This document shows, one piece after another, positions 28,097 through 37,609 of a stretch of 64,000 bases of DNA. Made by a program: the position numbers and the translations under genes. Where the stretch lies: assembly GCA_016716715.1 (NCBI GenBank), contig JADJVE010000007.1, positions 186,001 through 250,000 on the forward strand, read 5' to 3'. The first letter of the stretch is position 1; each line of letters starts with the position of its first letter. This stretch comes from Acidobacteriota bacterium (GTDB lineage: Bacteria; Acidobacteriota; Thermoanaerobaculia; UBA5066). Under the pieces are notes generated by a model that saw nothing but the letters and a program-made list of their open reading frames with translations, made no database searches and was not told the DNA's origin.

Positions 28097-29860
28097 ATGC
28101 TTACCCAGGTCGGGAAATACCTGATCGAGGAGAAGGTCGGGGTGGGCGGTTTCGGAACCGTCTACAAGGGACGGGATCCGTTCATCAAGCGGGCCGTCGC
28201 GATCAAGACCTGCCAGAGCGAGGAAGAAGAGATCAAGAAGCGGTTCTTCCGCGAGGCCGAGTTCGCGGGGAACCTCCACCACCGCAACATCACGACGATC
28301 TACGACTTCGGCGTCACGGACGACGGGACGCCCTACATCGTCCAGGAGTTCCTGACCGGCGAGGACCTCGACAAGCTCGCACGGAAGCGCGATCCGCTGC
28401 CGCTCCGGCGCAAGCTCGAAATCCTCGTGGACGTCTGCGAGGGCCTCGGATACGCCCACACGGCCGGGATCATCCACCGCGACATCAAGCCCTCGAACGT
28501 CCGCATTCTCGAGGACGGGACGGTCAAGCTCATGGACTTCGGGATCGCGAAGTCCATGGTCTCGCAGTCCACGCTCACGCAGACGGGCATCACGCTGGGC
28601 ACCGCGTCGTACCTCGCCCCGGAGCAGATTCGCGGCGAGGATCTCGACGCGCGCACGGACCTCTTCAGCCTCGGCGTCCTCGCATACGAGCTCACGACGG
28701 GGCAGAAGCCCTTCACGGGCGACCACATCTCGACGGTGCTCTACCGGATCATGAACGAGCAGCCCGCGCCGCCCTCGACGATCGTCCCGGGACTGCCGCG
28801 GGCCCTCGACGCGATCGTCGTGAAGCTCCTCGAGAAGGACCGCACCCGCCGGCACACGAACTGCGCGGAGGTGAAGGCCGAGCTCGGCGCGGTTCTCGCC
28901 CTGCTTTCGAGCGCGCCGGAGAACGAGGCGCCGGTCGACGACATGGACCGGACGGTCGCGACGCCGTCCGCCGGTTACCAGACGGGCGCCGCGCCCCGGG
29001 CGGCCTCCCGCGTCCTCGACACGCCGCTCTCGCCCCCGGGTCCCCTGCGCCAGACGCAGGGCGGCGCCGCCGACGTCCGTCTGCGCGCCACGGGAGGCGC
29101 TCCCGTTCTCCCCTCCTCCACGGAGGCGCACGCGCGGGAAAGCGGCCCGGTCCTTCGCGTCCTGCTGTCGGCCGCGGTCGTCGTCCTCGCGGGCGGCGGC
29201 GGCTTCTGGCTCTACGTTCAGAAGAAGGCGGCGAAGCCGCAGCCGCCTTCTCCCGCCGAGGCCTCGGCCCCGTCCGTGCCGGCGCCGGCCGCAACGACCG
29301 CCTCGTCCAACGCCCCCGCGACTGCCCTGGTCCCGTCAACCGCCGCTCCCGAGCCGGCCCCGGCCTCCGCGTCGGCGCCACCCGTGGCCGTCGCGCCCGA
29401 ACCCACCCTGGCACCGACTCCGGCAGGTCCCGTCATGGTCACGTTCCGCTCCAACCAGGTCGCGACTCTGACCATCGACGGGAAGAAGAAGGGCTCGGTC
29501 CCTCCTGCCGGCACGCGGTTCTCCGTGGAGCCCGGCAAGCACACCGCGGTCTTCGGGATTCCAGGGTTCATGACGCTGCCGCCCGTCACGTTCGTGGTGG
29601 ACGGACTCGACACGATACCCGTCACGGCGATCTTCCCTGCGAAGGGACAGATCGTACTCACCGTATCGCCGCCCGGCGCCGAGATACGGATCGACGGCGT
29701 GGCGCAGGAGCCGCCAGCCGCGCCCCCGTTCAAAAAGTTCCTCGTGGCCGGGCAGCACGACATCGTCGTCAGCATGCCGGGCTACCGCACGGAGACGAAG
29801 GCGATCGACCTCGAAGAAGAGGCCCAGAACACGTACAGGTTCGACCTGAAGAAAGAATAG
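28097..29860 (+). CDS. PknB-type Ser/Thr kinase with C-terminal PEGA-like domains
   Basis: 587-residue membrane kinase. The kinase domain (about 8-270) has GVGGFGTVYKG, K37, catalytic D129 in HRDIKPSN and D147 of DFG, and an activation loop QSTLTQTGITLGTASYLAPEQ rich in Thr. A Pro/Ala linker leads to one membrane helix (about 352-373, VLLSAAVVVLAGGGGFWLYV). The outer part carries PEGA-like beta repeats (GKHTAVFGIPGF and GQHDIVVSMPGY). It is followed 13 bp later by a secreted TPR protein, a natural partner candidate. The start lies 13 nt after TACGAT and a T7 run. Confidence 0.93.
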   Translation: MLTQVGKYLIEEKVGVGGFGTVYKGRDPFIKRAVAIKTCQSEEEEIKKRFFREAEFAGNLHHRNITTIYDFGVTDDGTPYIVQEFLTGEDLDKLARKRDPLPLRRKLEILVDVCEGLGYAHTAGIIHRDIKPSNVRILEDGTVKLMDFGIAKSMVSQSTLTQTGITLGTASYLAPEQIRGEDLDARTDLFSLGVLAYELTTGQKPFTGDHISTVLYRIMNEQPAPPSTIVPGLPRALDAIVVKLLEKDRTRRHTNCAEVKAELGAVLALLSSAPENEAPVDDMDRTVATPSAGYQTGAAPRAASRVLDTPLSPPGPLRQTQGGAADVRLRATGGAPVLPSSTEAHARESGPVLRVLLSAAVVVLAGGGGFWLYVQKKAAKPQPPSPAEASAPSVPAPAATTASSNAPATALVPSTAAPEPAPASASAPPVAVAPEPTLAPTPAGPVMVTFRSNQVATLTIDGKKKGSVPPAGTRFSVEPGKHTAVFGIPGFMTLPPVTFVVDGLDTIPVTAIFPAKGQIVLTVSPPGAEIRIDGVAQEPPAAPPFKKFLVAGQHDIVVSMPGYRTETKAIDLEEEAQNTYRFDLKKE

Positions 29861-29861
29861 C

Positions 29862-29867
29862 TAGAAT
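29862..29867 (+). promoter_or_regulatory. -10-like box of TPR gene (leaderless)
   Basis: TAGAAT with 6 nt before the GTG start, within the 13-bp gap after the kinase stop; it suggests an extra promoter as well as read-through. Confidence 0.4.
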
Positions 29868-29873
29868 CCCTCC

Positions 29874-31553
29874 GTGCGCATCCGGACGATTCTTGTGGTG
29901 GCCGGCGCGGTCCTCCTGATCGGCGCGCCCGCCTTCGCCCAGGAAGGGTCGGAATCGCTCGAAAAAGAGGCCCGCAAGGCGTTCAACGGCGGCCAGTTCC
30001 GGCGCGCCGCGCTGAAGTTCGAGAGCGCCGCTTCGGCGGCCGGCGACCCGGCGCGCAAGGGCCGCATGCTCGTGCAGAGCGCGTGGGCCTCCTACAACGA
30101 AGGCAAGCGAACCGACGCGCAGGAAGCCCTGCGGCGCGCGTACGCCGCGAGCCCGGACCTCGAGATCGTCCCCGACTTCTACTCGCCCGAGTTCGTGAAG
30201 GTCGCTGCCGACGTGAAGTCCACGCTGCGCACGACCCCCGCGGCGCCTTCGGCCGACGTCGCCGAGCTCAAGCGCGTCGCGCGGCAGAAGCTCGCGGACG
30301 GCCTGCCCGAAGACGTCATCCACGATCTGACGTACAACGTGCCGCGCGAAAAGCTCGACGCCGAGTGCCTCGAGCTCCTCGCGGCCGCTTACGAGAAGGT
30401 CGGCAAGTTCAACGAGGCCTCGCGCATCCGGGCCGCGAAGGGGGATCCGGCGAAGGCGCCTCTCCCGGCCGTCGCTCCGGCCGTGGCCGCCTCGCCGGCT
30501 GCGACTGCCCCGCCGCCCCCGGCCGCGCCCTCGTCGACACGCATCGCGGCCGGAGCCGCCGCGCCCGCCGTGGACTACCTCGCGCTGGGACGGGCCGCCC
30601 TGTCGCACGGCGACGCCCTGAACGCGCAGTCGGCCGCGAACCGGCTCCTCGAGGTCGATCCCCAGTCGAGCGACGCGTACCGCCTCCTCGGAAACGCCTT
30701 CTCGATGCGCGGCGAGAAGGTCCTCGCCGAAGCGAACCTCAAGCAGGCGATCAAGTACAACGAGAAGAACGAGGGCGCGCTCCTCGACCTCTACGACTTC
30801 TACATGGCGGACAAGAACTGGGAGCCGGCGCTCGACGCCCTTCGCAGGGCGGCCGAGATCAACCCGGAGAACCGCGACAAGCTCGTCGCGCTCGGGCGCA
30901 AGGCGCGCGCCGAGGGCGACCTCGCGCACGCGAAGCAGGTCTTCGCGACGGCCGCCGCCGCGGCGCCCAAGGACACCTCGATCCTCACGGAATACGCGTC
31001 CATTCTCCTCCTGATGAAGGACCCGGACGGCGCGCTCGAGCCGCTCACGAAGGCCGCGGCGGCCGAGCCCGACCGAGAGATCGTCCGCGCAAACCTCGCC
31101 GCCGTGCTCCGGAAGAAGGGCCTCTGGAAGGAGGCCGAGAAGGAGTACCGCGAGGCGATCCGCTCGGACCCGGACTACGCCCCGGCACTCACGGGCCTCG
31201 GCGGGCTCCTCCTCGAGCGCGGCCAGGCGGCCGAGGCGATCGAGCCTCTCAAGAAGGCCGTCCTCCGCGCGCCGCAGAGCGTGGACGCCGCGTGGGCGCT
31301 TGCCCGCGCGCAGCGCCAGACGGGCGCCCTGAAGGACGCGGCCGACGCGCTCGAAAGGCCGCTGGCTCTCGACGCGCCGGAGCTCTGGAACGAGGCGGGC
31401 GCGATCGCGATGGACCGCGGCCGGTGGGACGAGGCGGTCATCTACTTCGACAAGGCCGTCTCGCGCGACGGCACCGTCCCGCTCTACAAGGCGAACCGCG
31501 ACAAGGCCGCCGCCGCCGCCGCGTTCGTCAAGACCGCGGCGCCCGCCTCCTGA
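29874..31553 (+). CDS. Secreted TPR-repeat protein
   Basis: 559 residues starting at GTG with a signal peptide (MRIRTILVVAGAVLLIGAPAFAQ). An N-terminal helical region is followed by an Ala/Pro linker (about 195-225) and then about nine TPR-type helix pairs (for example ALLDLYDFYMADKNWEPAL, ALTGLGGLLLERGQAAEAI, ELWNEAGAIAMDRGRWDEAV). TPRs make protein-protein scaffolds in the periplasm; the partner is unknown, but the adjacent kinase with an external domain is the obvious candidate. Its stop abuts the convergent kinase gene's stop with no gap (TGATCA). Confidence 0.87.
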   Translation: MRIRTILVVAGAVLLIGAPAFAQEGSESLEKEARKAFNGGQFRRAALKFESAASAAGDPARKGRMLVQSAWASYNEGKRTDAQEALRRAYAASPDLEIVPDFYSPEFVKVAADVKSTLRTTPAAPSADVAELKRVARQKLADGLPEDVIHDLTYNVPREKLDAECLELLAAAYEKVGKFNEASRIRAAKGDPAKAPLPAVAPAVAASPAATAPPPPAAPSSTRIAAGAAAPAVDYLALGRAALSHGDALNAQSAANRLLEVDPQSSDAYRLLGNAFSMRGEKVLAEANLKQAIKYNEKNEGALLDLYDFYMADKNWEPALDALRRAAEINPENRDKLVALGRKARAEGDLAHAKQVFATAAAAAPKDTSILTEYASILLLMKDPDGALEPLTKAAAAEPDREIVRANLAAVLRKKGLWKEAEKEYREAIRSDPDYAPALTGLGGLLLERGQAAEAIEPLKKAVLRAPQSVDAAWALARAQRQTGALKDAADALERPLALDAPELWNEAGAIAMDRGRWDEAVIYFDKAVSRDGTVPLYKANRDKAAAAAAFVKTAAPAS

Positions 31554-34143
31554 TCAACGCAGCCCTTCGACGGCGTAGAGCCGCGAGAGGGTGCGGAGGA
31601 CGGTGTAGCAATAGCTCGACCCGTCCGGCGTCATCTGGACGCTGACGAACCGGTCGACGCCCGTCGGGTCCGAGAGGGCGATCTCCTTCCAGAGGTTCCG
31701 CGCGCCAGTCGCGATGTCGAGCCGCTCGATCCGGAGGGGCACGCCCTGGCGGTACACGAAGAGGCTCTTGCCGGACGCGTCGAAGCGGAGCACGACGTCG
31801 CCCGCCCCGAGACCTGGAACAGGCTGAGGTGCGCCTCCGTCGACACGGACGAGGAACGCGTGGCGGGACCGATCCCGGGCGACGACGATCGTTCCGTCCG
31901 GGGCGAGTATCGGGAACTCGAACCCTTCCCCCGTGAACGGGCGCGGCGGTCCCTGCGCGACGTCCCTCACGAAGAGCCGCGAGAGCTTCCCGCGCTCGCG
32001 GGCCTCGACCAGAAGCCTCCGGCCGTCCGGAAACCACGACGCCCTGATGTACTCGAGGCCCTCGTCCTGGAGCGTCCGAGCCCCGCCGGGGCCCACGGGC
32101 AGAAGGACGAGGCGGTCCGGCGACACGCGCACGACCCACTTCCCGTCCCGGGACATGCCTCCGACGAACTTGCCGTCCCCGAGACGCACGGCCGGACCGG
32201 AGCCGTCCGTCTTCCGGAGATACACCGCGCCATTCGCGCCCACGGCGGCGCCGCTCTCGGTGAAGAGAAGATCGCGTCCGTCGTCCGACAGGTCCATGCC
32301 GTTCGAGAAGTCCTGCCAGCTCAGGTTCACCTCGTGCGCGCTGCCCGATGGCCGGCACGCCATCGTCGTGGGCCAGTCGTCACTGCGAACGAGCACGGTC
32401 CCGTCCGGTGCGATGTCCTCCACGACGAGGATCGTCGGGGCGCGGGCGACGACGCGCTCCTTTCCCGCGAGCGTGATCGCGCGCAGCTCGACGACGCCGA
32501 ATCGCGTGTCCTGCTCGCGGCCGGAGAACCAGATCTCGCCTGTCCGCGGGTGCCACGCGACGGACGTCGCGTTGTCCAGGCCCGTGCGCAGGATCGTCTG
32601 GTGCCCGTCGAGGTCCGTGACGCCCACCACCCGGCGGCCGACCTGGCCGCCGACGAAGGCGATCCGCTTGCCGTCTGGCGAGAACCGCACGGAGCCGCCG
32701 ATGCCGTCCCCGGCACGGCCCGGGAGAAGGACCTTCCCGACCGGAAACTCCAGCTGCCAGTTGCGCATGACGGCGAGGCCGCCCTCGCCGGGCGCCCAGT
32801 CCGCGACCCCCGGCGCGAAAGGAAGGGAGAGCCAGGTGCCGTCCACGAGCTCGCGCGGCGCCCCGCCGGCGAGCGAGACCTCGGCCACGAGCGGCGAGGG
32901 CTCCCGCGGCAGCACGATCGCGAGCACGCCCTTGCTCGACACGGCCGCCAGGTTGGCGCTCGGGAGCGGCAGGGCGGTGGATTCTGTGCTGTCCAGCCGC
33001 GTCGTGAAGAGCTGCATGGGGTCACCCTGCCAGGCCGCCGAGTAGACGACGGTCTTCCCGTCGGGCGCGAAGCGAGCGCCGCCGATCGAGCCGCGCCGAA
33101 ACGTCAGAGGGCGCCAGACAGGCGGCCCGGCGGGCGGCTTCCTCGTCGCGAGGAACGCGAGGACCGCGCCGCCGGCCAGCGCCGCGGCAAACGCCGGGAT
33201 CGCCCAGCGCGGGACGCGACGTGCCACGACCGCTCGCGCCCCTCCCGACGTGAGGAGGTCCGACGCGCCGTCCCTCAGGCGCGCGAGGTCCTCGCGCGAG
33301 GTCCCGCGTCGACGCGTAACGCTCATCCGGCTCCTTCGCGAGGCAGCGTTCGACGATCCAGCGCAGCGGGAGGGGAAGCGCCGGAGCCGCGGACGCGAGA
33401 GGCTCGGGCTCGTCGCGGATGATCGCCGTCATCGTCTCCGGAGCGCTCGCGCGCGGGAAGGCCCGCCTCCCGCTCGCCATCTCGTAGAGCATCGAGCCGA
33501 ACGAGAACTGGTCCGAGCGGAAATCCAGCTTGCCGCCCAGAGCCTGCTCGGGCGACATGTACAGGACCGTCCCGACGACGGATCCGGCCTCCGTGAACAC
33601 CGAGACGGTCGGGGTCTGAGTCGCCCCCTCGCTCTCGCCGGGCCGCTCGACGAGCTTGGCGAGGCCGAAGTCGAGGATCTTGACGGCTCCGTCCTTCGTC
33701 ACCATCACGTTCTCTGGCTTCAGGTCCCGATGGACGATTCCGCTTTCGTGCGCCCTCGCGAGCGCGTCGGCGATCTGGGCCGCCCACGCCAGGAGCTTCT
33801 TCAGCGGCAGCGCGCCGCCGGCGAGGCGCGCGCGAAGAGTTTCGCCTTCGATCAATTCCATGACGAGAAGGTGACGCGACAGAGTTCCGGAAGAACCGGG
33901 GATCTCTTCGAACGCGTAGAGGGTGGCGACGTTCGGGTGATTCAGGCTCGCCAGCAGCTTCGCCTCACGCTCGAAGCGCACCCTCCTCTCTTCACTTTCG
34001 AAGAACTCTTCAGGCAGGACTTTCAGCGCCACCGCCCGGTCGACGCGGGGGTCTCTTGCCCGGTAAACCTCGCCCATCCCCCCGGCGCCGAGAGGCGACA
34101 GGATCTCGTACGGGCCGAGGCGGGTTCCCGCTGCGAGCGCCAC
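31554..34143 (-). CDS. PknB-type Ser/Thr kinase with PD40/TolB-like sensor, split by a frameshift
   Basis: Third kinase of the window. The kinase domain has GAGGMGEVYRA, K41, D140 in HRDLKPEN and D158 of DFG, and is highly similar in style to the one at 3201. At 33280-33303 the frame breaks inside STRDLAR/DLARLRDG, where CGCGCGAGGTC occurs twice (13-bp unit) on the plus strand. Downstream, in another frame, come a membrane helix (WAIPAFAAALAGGAVLAFLA) and PD40 repeats (FAPDGKTVVYS, FSPDGKRIAFVG, SWFPDGRRLLVEA). One extra base between two DLAR repeats, or a 13-bp duplication, would explain the break. Start is GTG 34143, 13 nt after TAGAAT. It is last in the lnt-prfB-nudL unit. Confidence 0.87.
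33984..34012 (-). repeat. Dispersed AT-rich motif, copy 7 (in kinase gene)
   Basis: Minus strand TGAAGAG, TTCTTCGAAAG, TGAAGAGAGG, encoding EEFFESEER. This region is naturally Glu/Phe-rich in the kinase family, so the match may be partly coincidental. Confidence 0.35.
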
Positions 34144-34156
34144 GTTGTTGAGAGCG

Positions 34157-34162
34157 ATTCTA
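34157..34162 (-). promoter_or_regulatory. -10-like box of kinase gene
   Basis: TAGAAT on the minus strand; its TAG is the stop codon of the NUDIX gene. It lies 13 nt before the kinase GTG. Confidence 0.35.
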
Positions 34163-34795
34163 CGTTGCCGAGTCCGTCTCGCCCCGCAACGCCGTCAGGA
34201 AGTCCGCGAGGATGCGCGCGGTCGCGCCCCAGATCGCGTGGCCTTTGTAGTGGTAGACGAGAGTCATCACGTCGCGGCCCTTCCACTTCACGGGCCGCTC
34301 CTCGACGACCATCGGGTCGAGGAGGTACGACACGGGGACCTCGATGATCGACTCGACCTCCCCCGCGTGCGGCGCGAACTGCGTCGGGTACGGGATGGCG
34401 CCGACGAACGGCGAGATCTCGAAGTCCGTGACGGTGACGAGCTTCGGAAGCGCGCCGAGGATCTTCACGCCCGCCCGCGGCACGCCGATCTCCTCTTCCG
34501 TCTCGCGGATCGCCGTCTCCCACGGGTTCGCGTCGGAAGCGTGCTTGCCGCCGCCGGGGAACGAGATCTGCCCCTTGTGGTGCTCCACGAGGTCCGTCCG
34601 CTTCGTGAAGAGCGTCCAGAGCGCCTTCTCGCGCACGAAGAGTGGGATGAGAACCGCGGCTTCCCGGAGCGGTCCGGCGTCCGGCGCACGTTCGAGCTCG
34701 AGCTTGCGCTCGGGCCAGTCGCGGAGGAGGCGGGCGCGGATGTCGTCCAGCCAGGTGCGCGGGGCGTCTCCGCCGCCGCCGGCATCGCCGCTCAC
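34160..34795 (-). CDS. NUDIX hydrolase, CoA pyrophosphatase (NudL/YeaB type)
   Basis: 211-residue enzyme of the family that cleaves CoA or acyl-CoA to phosphopantetheine and 3',5'-ADP. The NUDIX box is intact (GGGKHASDANPWETAIRETE followed by EEIGV) and is preceded by the UPF0035 signature HHKGQISFPGGG, which distinguishes CoA pyrophosphatases from other NUDIX enzymes. The GTG start overlaps the prfB stop (GTGA), so it is translated with release factor 2. Its TAG stop doubles as part of a -10-like box for the kinase. Confidence 0.9.
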   Translation of the reverse strand: MSGDAGGGGDAPRTWLDDIRARLLRDWPERKLELERAPDAGPLREAAVLIPLFVREKALWTLFTKRTDLVEHHKGQISFPGGGKHASDANPWETAIRETEEEIGVPRAGVKILGALPKLVTVTDFEISPFVGAIPYPTQFAPHAGEVESIIEVPVSYLLDPMVVEERPVKWKGRDVMTLVYHYKGHAIWGATARILADFLTALRGETDSAT

Positions 34796-35938
34796 GCCGG
34801 GTCGGCCGCGTTGAAGCCCGGGCGATCCGTCGCGGCCTTCTCGCCCTTCTTGACCATCGTCTGGAGGAACGCCTCGATGAACCCGTCGAGGTCGCCGTCG
34901 AGGACGCGGTCCACGTCCCCGACCTCGTAGTTCGTGCGGTGGTCCTTGATGAGCCGGTACGGCGCAAGCACGTACGACCGGATCTGCGAGCCGAAGCCGA
35001 TCTCCATCTTCGTGCCCGCGCGCGCGTCGTTCTTGGCCTGCTGCTCTTCGAGCGCCTTCTGGTAGAGGCGCGAGCGCAGGACCTTCATCGCGGACGCCTT
35101 GTTCTTGTGCTGCGACCGCTCGTTCTGGCACTGGACGACGAGTCCGGTCGGAAGGTGCGTGATCCGGATGGCCGATTCCGTCTTGTTGACGTGCTGGCCG
35201 CCCTTGCCGCCGGCCCGGAACGTGTCCACGCGAAGGTCCTTGTCGTTGATCTCGACGTCGATCGTGTCGTCGATCTCCGGCGAGACGTAGACGGCCGCGA
35301 AGGACGTGTGCCGCCGCGCGGCCGCGTCGAACGGCGAGATGCGCACGAGGCGGTGGACGCCGCGCTCGGCCTTCATGTGCCCGTACGCGTACTCCCCCTC
35401 GAAGCGCAGCGTCGCCGTCTTGATCCCGGCGTCGTCGGCGTACGTGACCTCGAGGACGTCCGTCTTCCAGCCCTGCCGCTCGCCGTAGCGGAGGTACATC
35501 CGCATGAGCATGTCGGCCCAGTCCTGCGCCTCGGTGCCGCCCGCGCCCGCGTGGATCTCGAGAAGGGCCGGCATCGGGTCCTCGTCGTTCGTGAGCTTGA
35601 ACGTCAGCTCCTTGCGGCGCGCCCACGGGCCGACCGTCGCGATCGCCGTGTCGGCGTCCTTCTCGACGGCCTCGCCCGACTTGAGGAACTCCGCCAGGAT
35701 CTCGAGCTCCTCCTGCCGTTCCTTGAGGTCTTTGTCGTCGAGGAGAATGCGCTCGGCGCGCTTCAGCTTCCGGAGCGTGTCCTGCGCTTCGAGGGCGTTC
35801 GTCCAGAAACCGGGCTCGCCCGTCTTCCGCTCCAGCTCGTCCTTCTCACGTCCCGCCTGGCGGACGTCAAAGATAGCCCCGGAGGGAGCTCACGGACGAC
35901 GCGAGTTCGAGCAGGCGCTCAATGCGTTCTTCGTTCAC
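34792..35938 (-). CDS. prfB: Peptide chain release factor 2, expressed by programmed +1 frameshift
   Basis: Terminates translation at UGA and UAA. Synthesis starts at GTG 35938 (VNEERIERLLELASSVSSLRGYL), meets an in-frame UGA at 35869-35867, and must shift +1 on CTT TGA C to continue DVRQAGREKDELE. The downstream part has the GGQ motif (FRAGGKGGQHVNKTESA) and domain 2 with the tripeptide anticodon region. The shift site matches the E. coli prfB site in TATCTTTGAC and has a G-rich Shine-Dalgarno-like CGGGG just upstream. Low RF2 lets the ribosome pause and shift, giving autoregulation. The start overlaps the lnt stop and the stop overlaps nudL. Confidence 0.96.
35866..35882 (-). promoter_or_regulatory. 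prfB programmed frameshift site
   Basis: Minus strand CGGGGC TAT CTT TGA C: slippery CTT, UGA stop (35869-35867), following C, and internal Shine-Dalgarno-like G-run three nucleotides before CTT. Skipping T35869 restores the RF2 frame. Confidence 0.95.
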
Positions 35939-37515
35939 GTGTTTCCTCTCGGCGGCGCGGGGGACGCGGACGCCACGGGACCCCGGGGCGAGGGGAACCG
36001 CGCTCGCAGGATACCGGCGAGGAGGCCGGCGGCGCAAACCCACAGGATCGCGTCGCCGAGGGCGGCGGCGGGCGGCGTCCCGCGCGGGCGGAAGACGGGC
36101 GCCGAGAACGCGCCCTTTCTCCCCGCCGGGAGCGACACGAGGACGCGCCCGTCGGGCTCCACGGCGCCGCTGATGCCCGTGACGGCCGCGCGCACGAGCG
36201 GGCGCCCCGTCTCCACGGCGCGCAGCACCGCCGCCTGCCAGTGCTGCCGCTGGGCGCCCGCGCGCCCGTACCACGCGTCGTTCGTGAGCGTGAAGAGGAC
36301 GTCGGCGCCCGCGCGCGCTTCGGCCCGCGCGATCCACGGGTACACGACCTCGTAGCAGACCGCGCCGCCGAGATTCCAGCTTCCGAGCTTCAGAAGCACG
36401 GTTCCCGAGCCCGGCGTGAAGCCGCCGGGCACCGCGCGGCTGATCGGCTTGATCATCCTGAGGACCGGCGCGAGGGGCACGTACTCGCCAAACGGCACGA
36501 GGCGCTGCTTGAGGTACGGCGGCAGGACAGGACCGTCCTTCGTCACGAGGAGCGCTGCGTTGTAGTACGGCGCGTCGTCGTCGCCTGGCGTGTCCGACCA
36601 GACCGTGCTCATGAGGATCGCGACGTCCAGCTCGCGGCACAGGCGCTGCACCCGCTCGCGGAAGACGGCGTTGAACGACCACGCGTAGGGCGAGGCGCTC
36701 TCCGGCCAGAGCACGACGACCGGCCGGTCGGCCCGGCACAGGGCGCGCGTCTGATTCTCGAGGTCGCGCTGAAGGCGCTCGGCGGTGCCGGGGTCCCAGC
36801 GGATGGCCTGGTCGACGTTCGGCTGGACGACGCCGACCTTGAGAGCCTCGTCTGACGGACGGGGCCGCAAGGGCTGCACCGCCGCCGCCGCGAGCGCGCA
36901 GACGGCGGCGCCGAGGAGCCATCCGAGACGCGCGTTCCGCCCCGGCCGCGTCCACGCGACGAAGAGCGCGGCGTTGAGGGCCGCGATGAGGAACGAGGTG
37001 AAGAGGACGCCTCCGAGGGCGGTCGAGCCGAGGAGCGCCGGGACGTCGGCGAGCGGGTTCGCAAGGAGGTTCCACGGGAACCCGCCGAAGACGAAGACGT
37101 ACGTACGGAACCCTTCCTGGACGACCCACGCCGCGGCGAACGCCGCGACGACTCCCGGTCCCGAGCGCGGCCGCGCTGCTGCGTAGAGCGACGCCATGAG
37201 GCCGAACGGAATCGCGTAGACGCCCGCCGTGATCGCGAGCGCGAGCCCTGCAAGCGGCCAGCCCACCCCGCCGAAGCGGTGGACCGTGTACGCGATCCAC
37301 GGGATCGTGACGAGCCAGAACGCGGCACCGAACACGAATCCCGGAAGGAACGCCCGCCGCCAGGTCAGCCCGTCGAGCGCCGCGAGCAGCGGGATCAGCG
37401 CGATGGGAAGGAGCGGGAGGATCGAGAAATTCGGAAAACAGAGGGCCAGAAGGACCCCGGCGCCACAGGCCCAGAGCAGTCGGGGGATTCTCTTAGAGGG
37501 TAATAGGGGAAGCAT
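35935..37515 (-). CDS. lnt: Apolipoprotein N-acyltransferase
   Basis: Inner-membrane enzyme adding the third acyl chain to lipoproteins. 526 residues: about eight N-terminal hydrophobic helices (residues 12-215), then a nitrilase-like periplasmic domain with catalytic E272 (WPESASPYAWS), K336 (YLKQRLVPFGEY) and C387 (GGAVCYEVVYP), and a last helix near the C-terminus. The first 15 codons contain the AT-rich dispersed motif (MLPLLPSKRIP with CTA, TTA and AGA codons). It heads the lnt-prfB-nudL-kinase unit. Presence of Lnt supports a Gram-negative envelope. Confidence 0.96.
   Translation of the reverse strand: MLPLLPSKRIPRLLWACGAGVLLALCFPNFSILPLLPIALIPLLAALDGLTWRRAFLPGFVFGAAFWLVTIPWIAYTVHRFGGVGWPLAGLALAITAGVYAIPFGLMASLYAAARPRSGPGVVAAFAAAWVVQEGFRTYVFVFGGFPWNLLANPLADVPALLGSTALGGVLFTSFLIAALNAALFVAWTRPGRNARLGWLLGAAVCALAAAAVQPLRPRPSDEALKVGVVQPNVDQAIRWDPGTAERLQRDLENQTRALCRADRPVVVLWPESASPYAWSFNAVFRERVQRLCRELDVAILMSTVWSDTPGDDDAPYYNAALLVTKDGPVLPPYLKQRLVPFGEYVPLAPVLRMIKPISRAVPGGFTPGSGTVLLKLGSWNLGGAVCYEVVYPWIARAEARAGADVLFTLTNDAWYGRAGAQRQHWQAAVLRAVETGRPLVRAAVTGISGAVEPDGRVLVSLPAGRKGAFSAPVFRPRGTPPAAALGDAILWVCAAGLLAGILRARFPSPRGPVASASPAPPRGNT
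37485..37509 (+). repeat. Dispersed AT-rich motif, copy 8 (5' end of lnt)
   Basis: Plus strand GGATTC, TCTTAGAGGG, TAATAGGGG; antisense to lnt, covering its first dozen codons. A more divergent copy. Confidence 0.45.
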
Positions 37516-37609
37516 GCGGCGTCCGGGCGTCTCCTGGGAGGGACCGCGTTCAGTCTAGCGGTTCAGTCGGCTGGGCGGACAATCGAGAACGCTCTGAGGC
37601 CGATTCCGG

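Noticed and set aside
34792..35574. Calling prfB from the internal ATG at 35574 as a short release factor
   Set aside because: The sequence upstream in the same frame is conserved RF2 and joins the VNEERIERL N-terminus through the programmed shift site.
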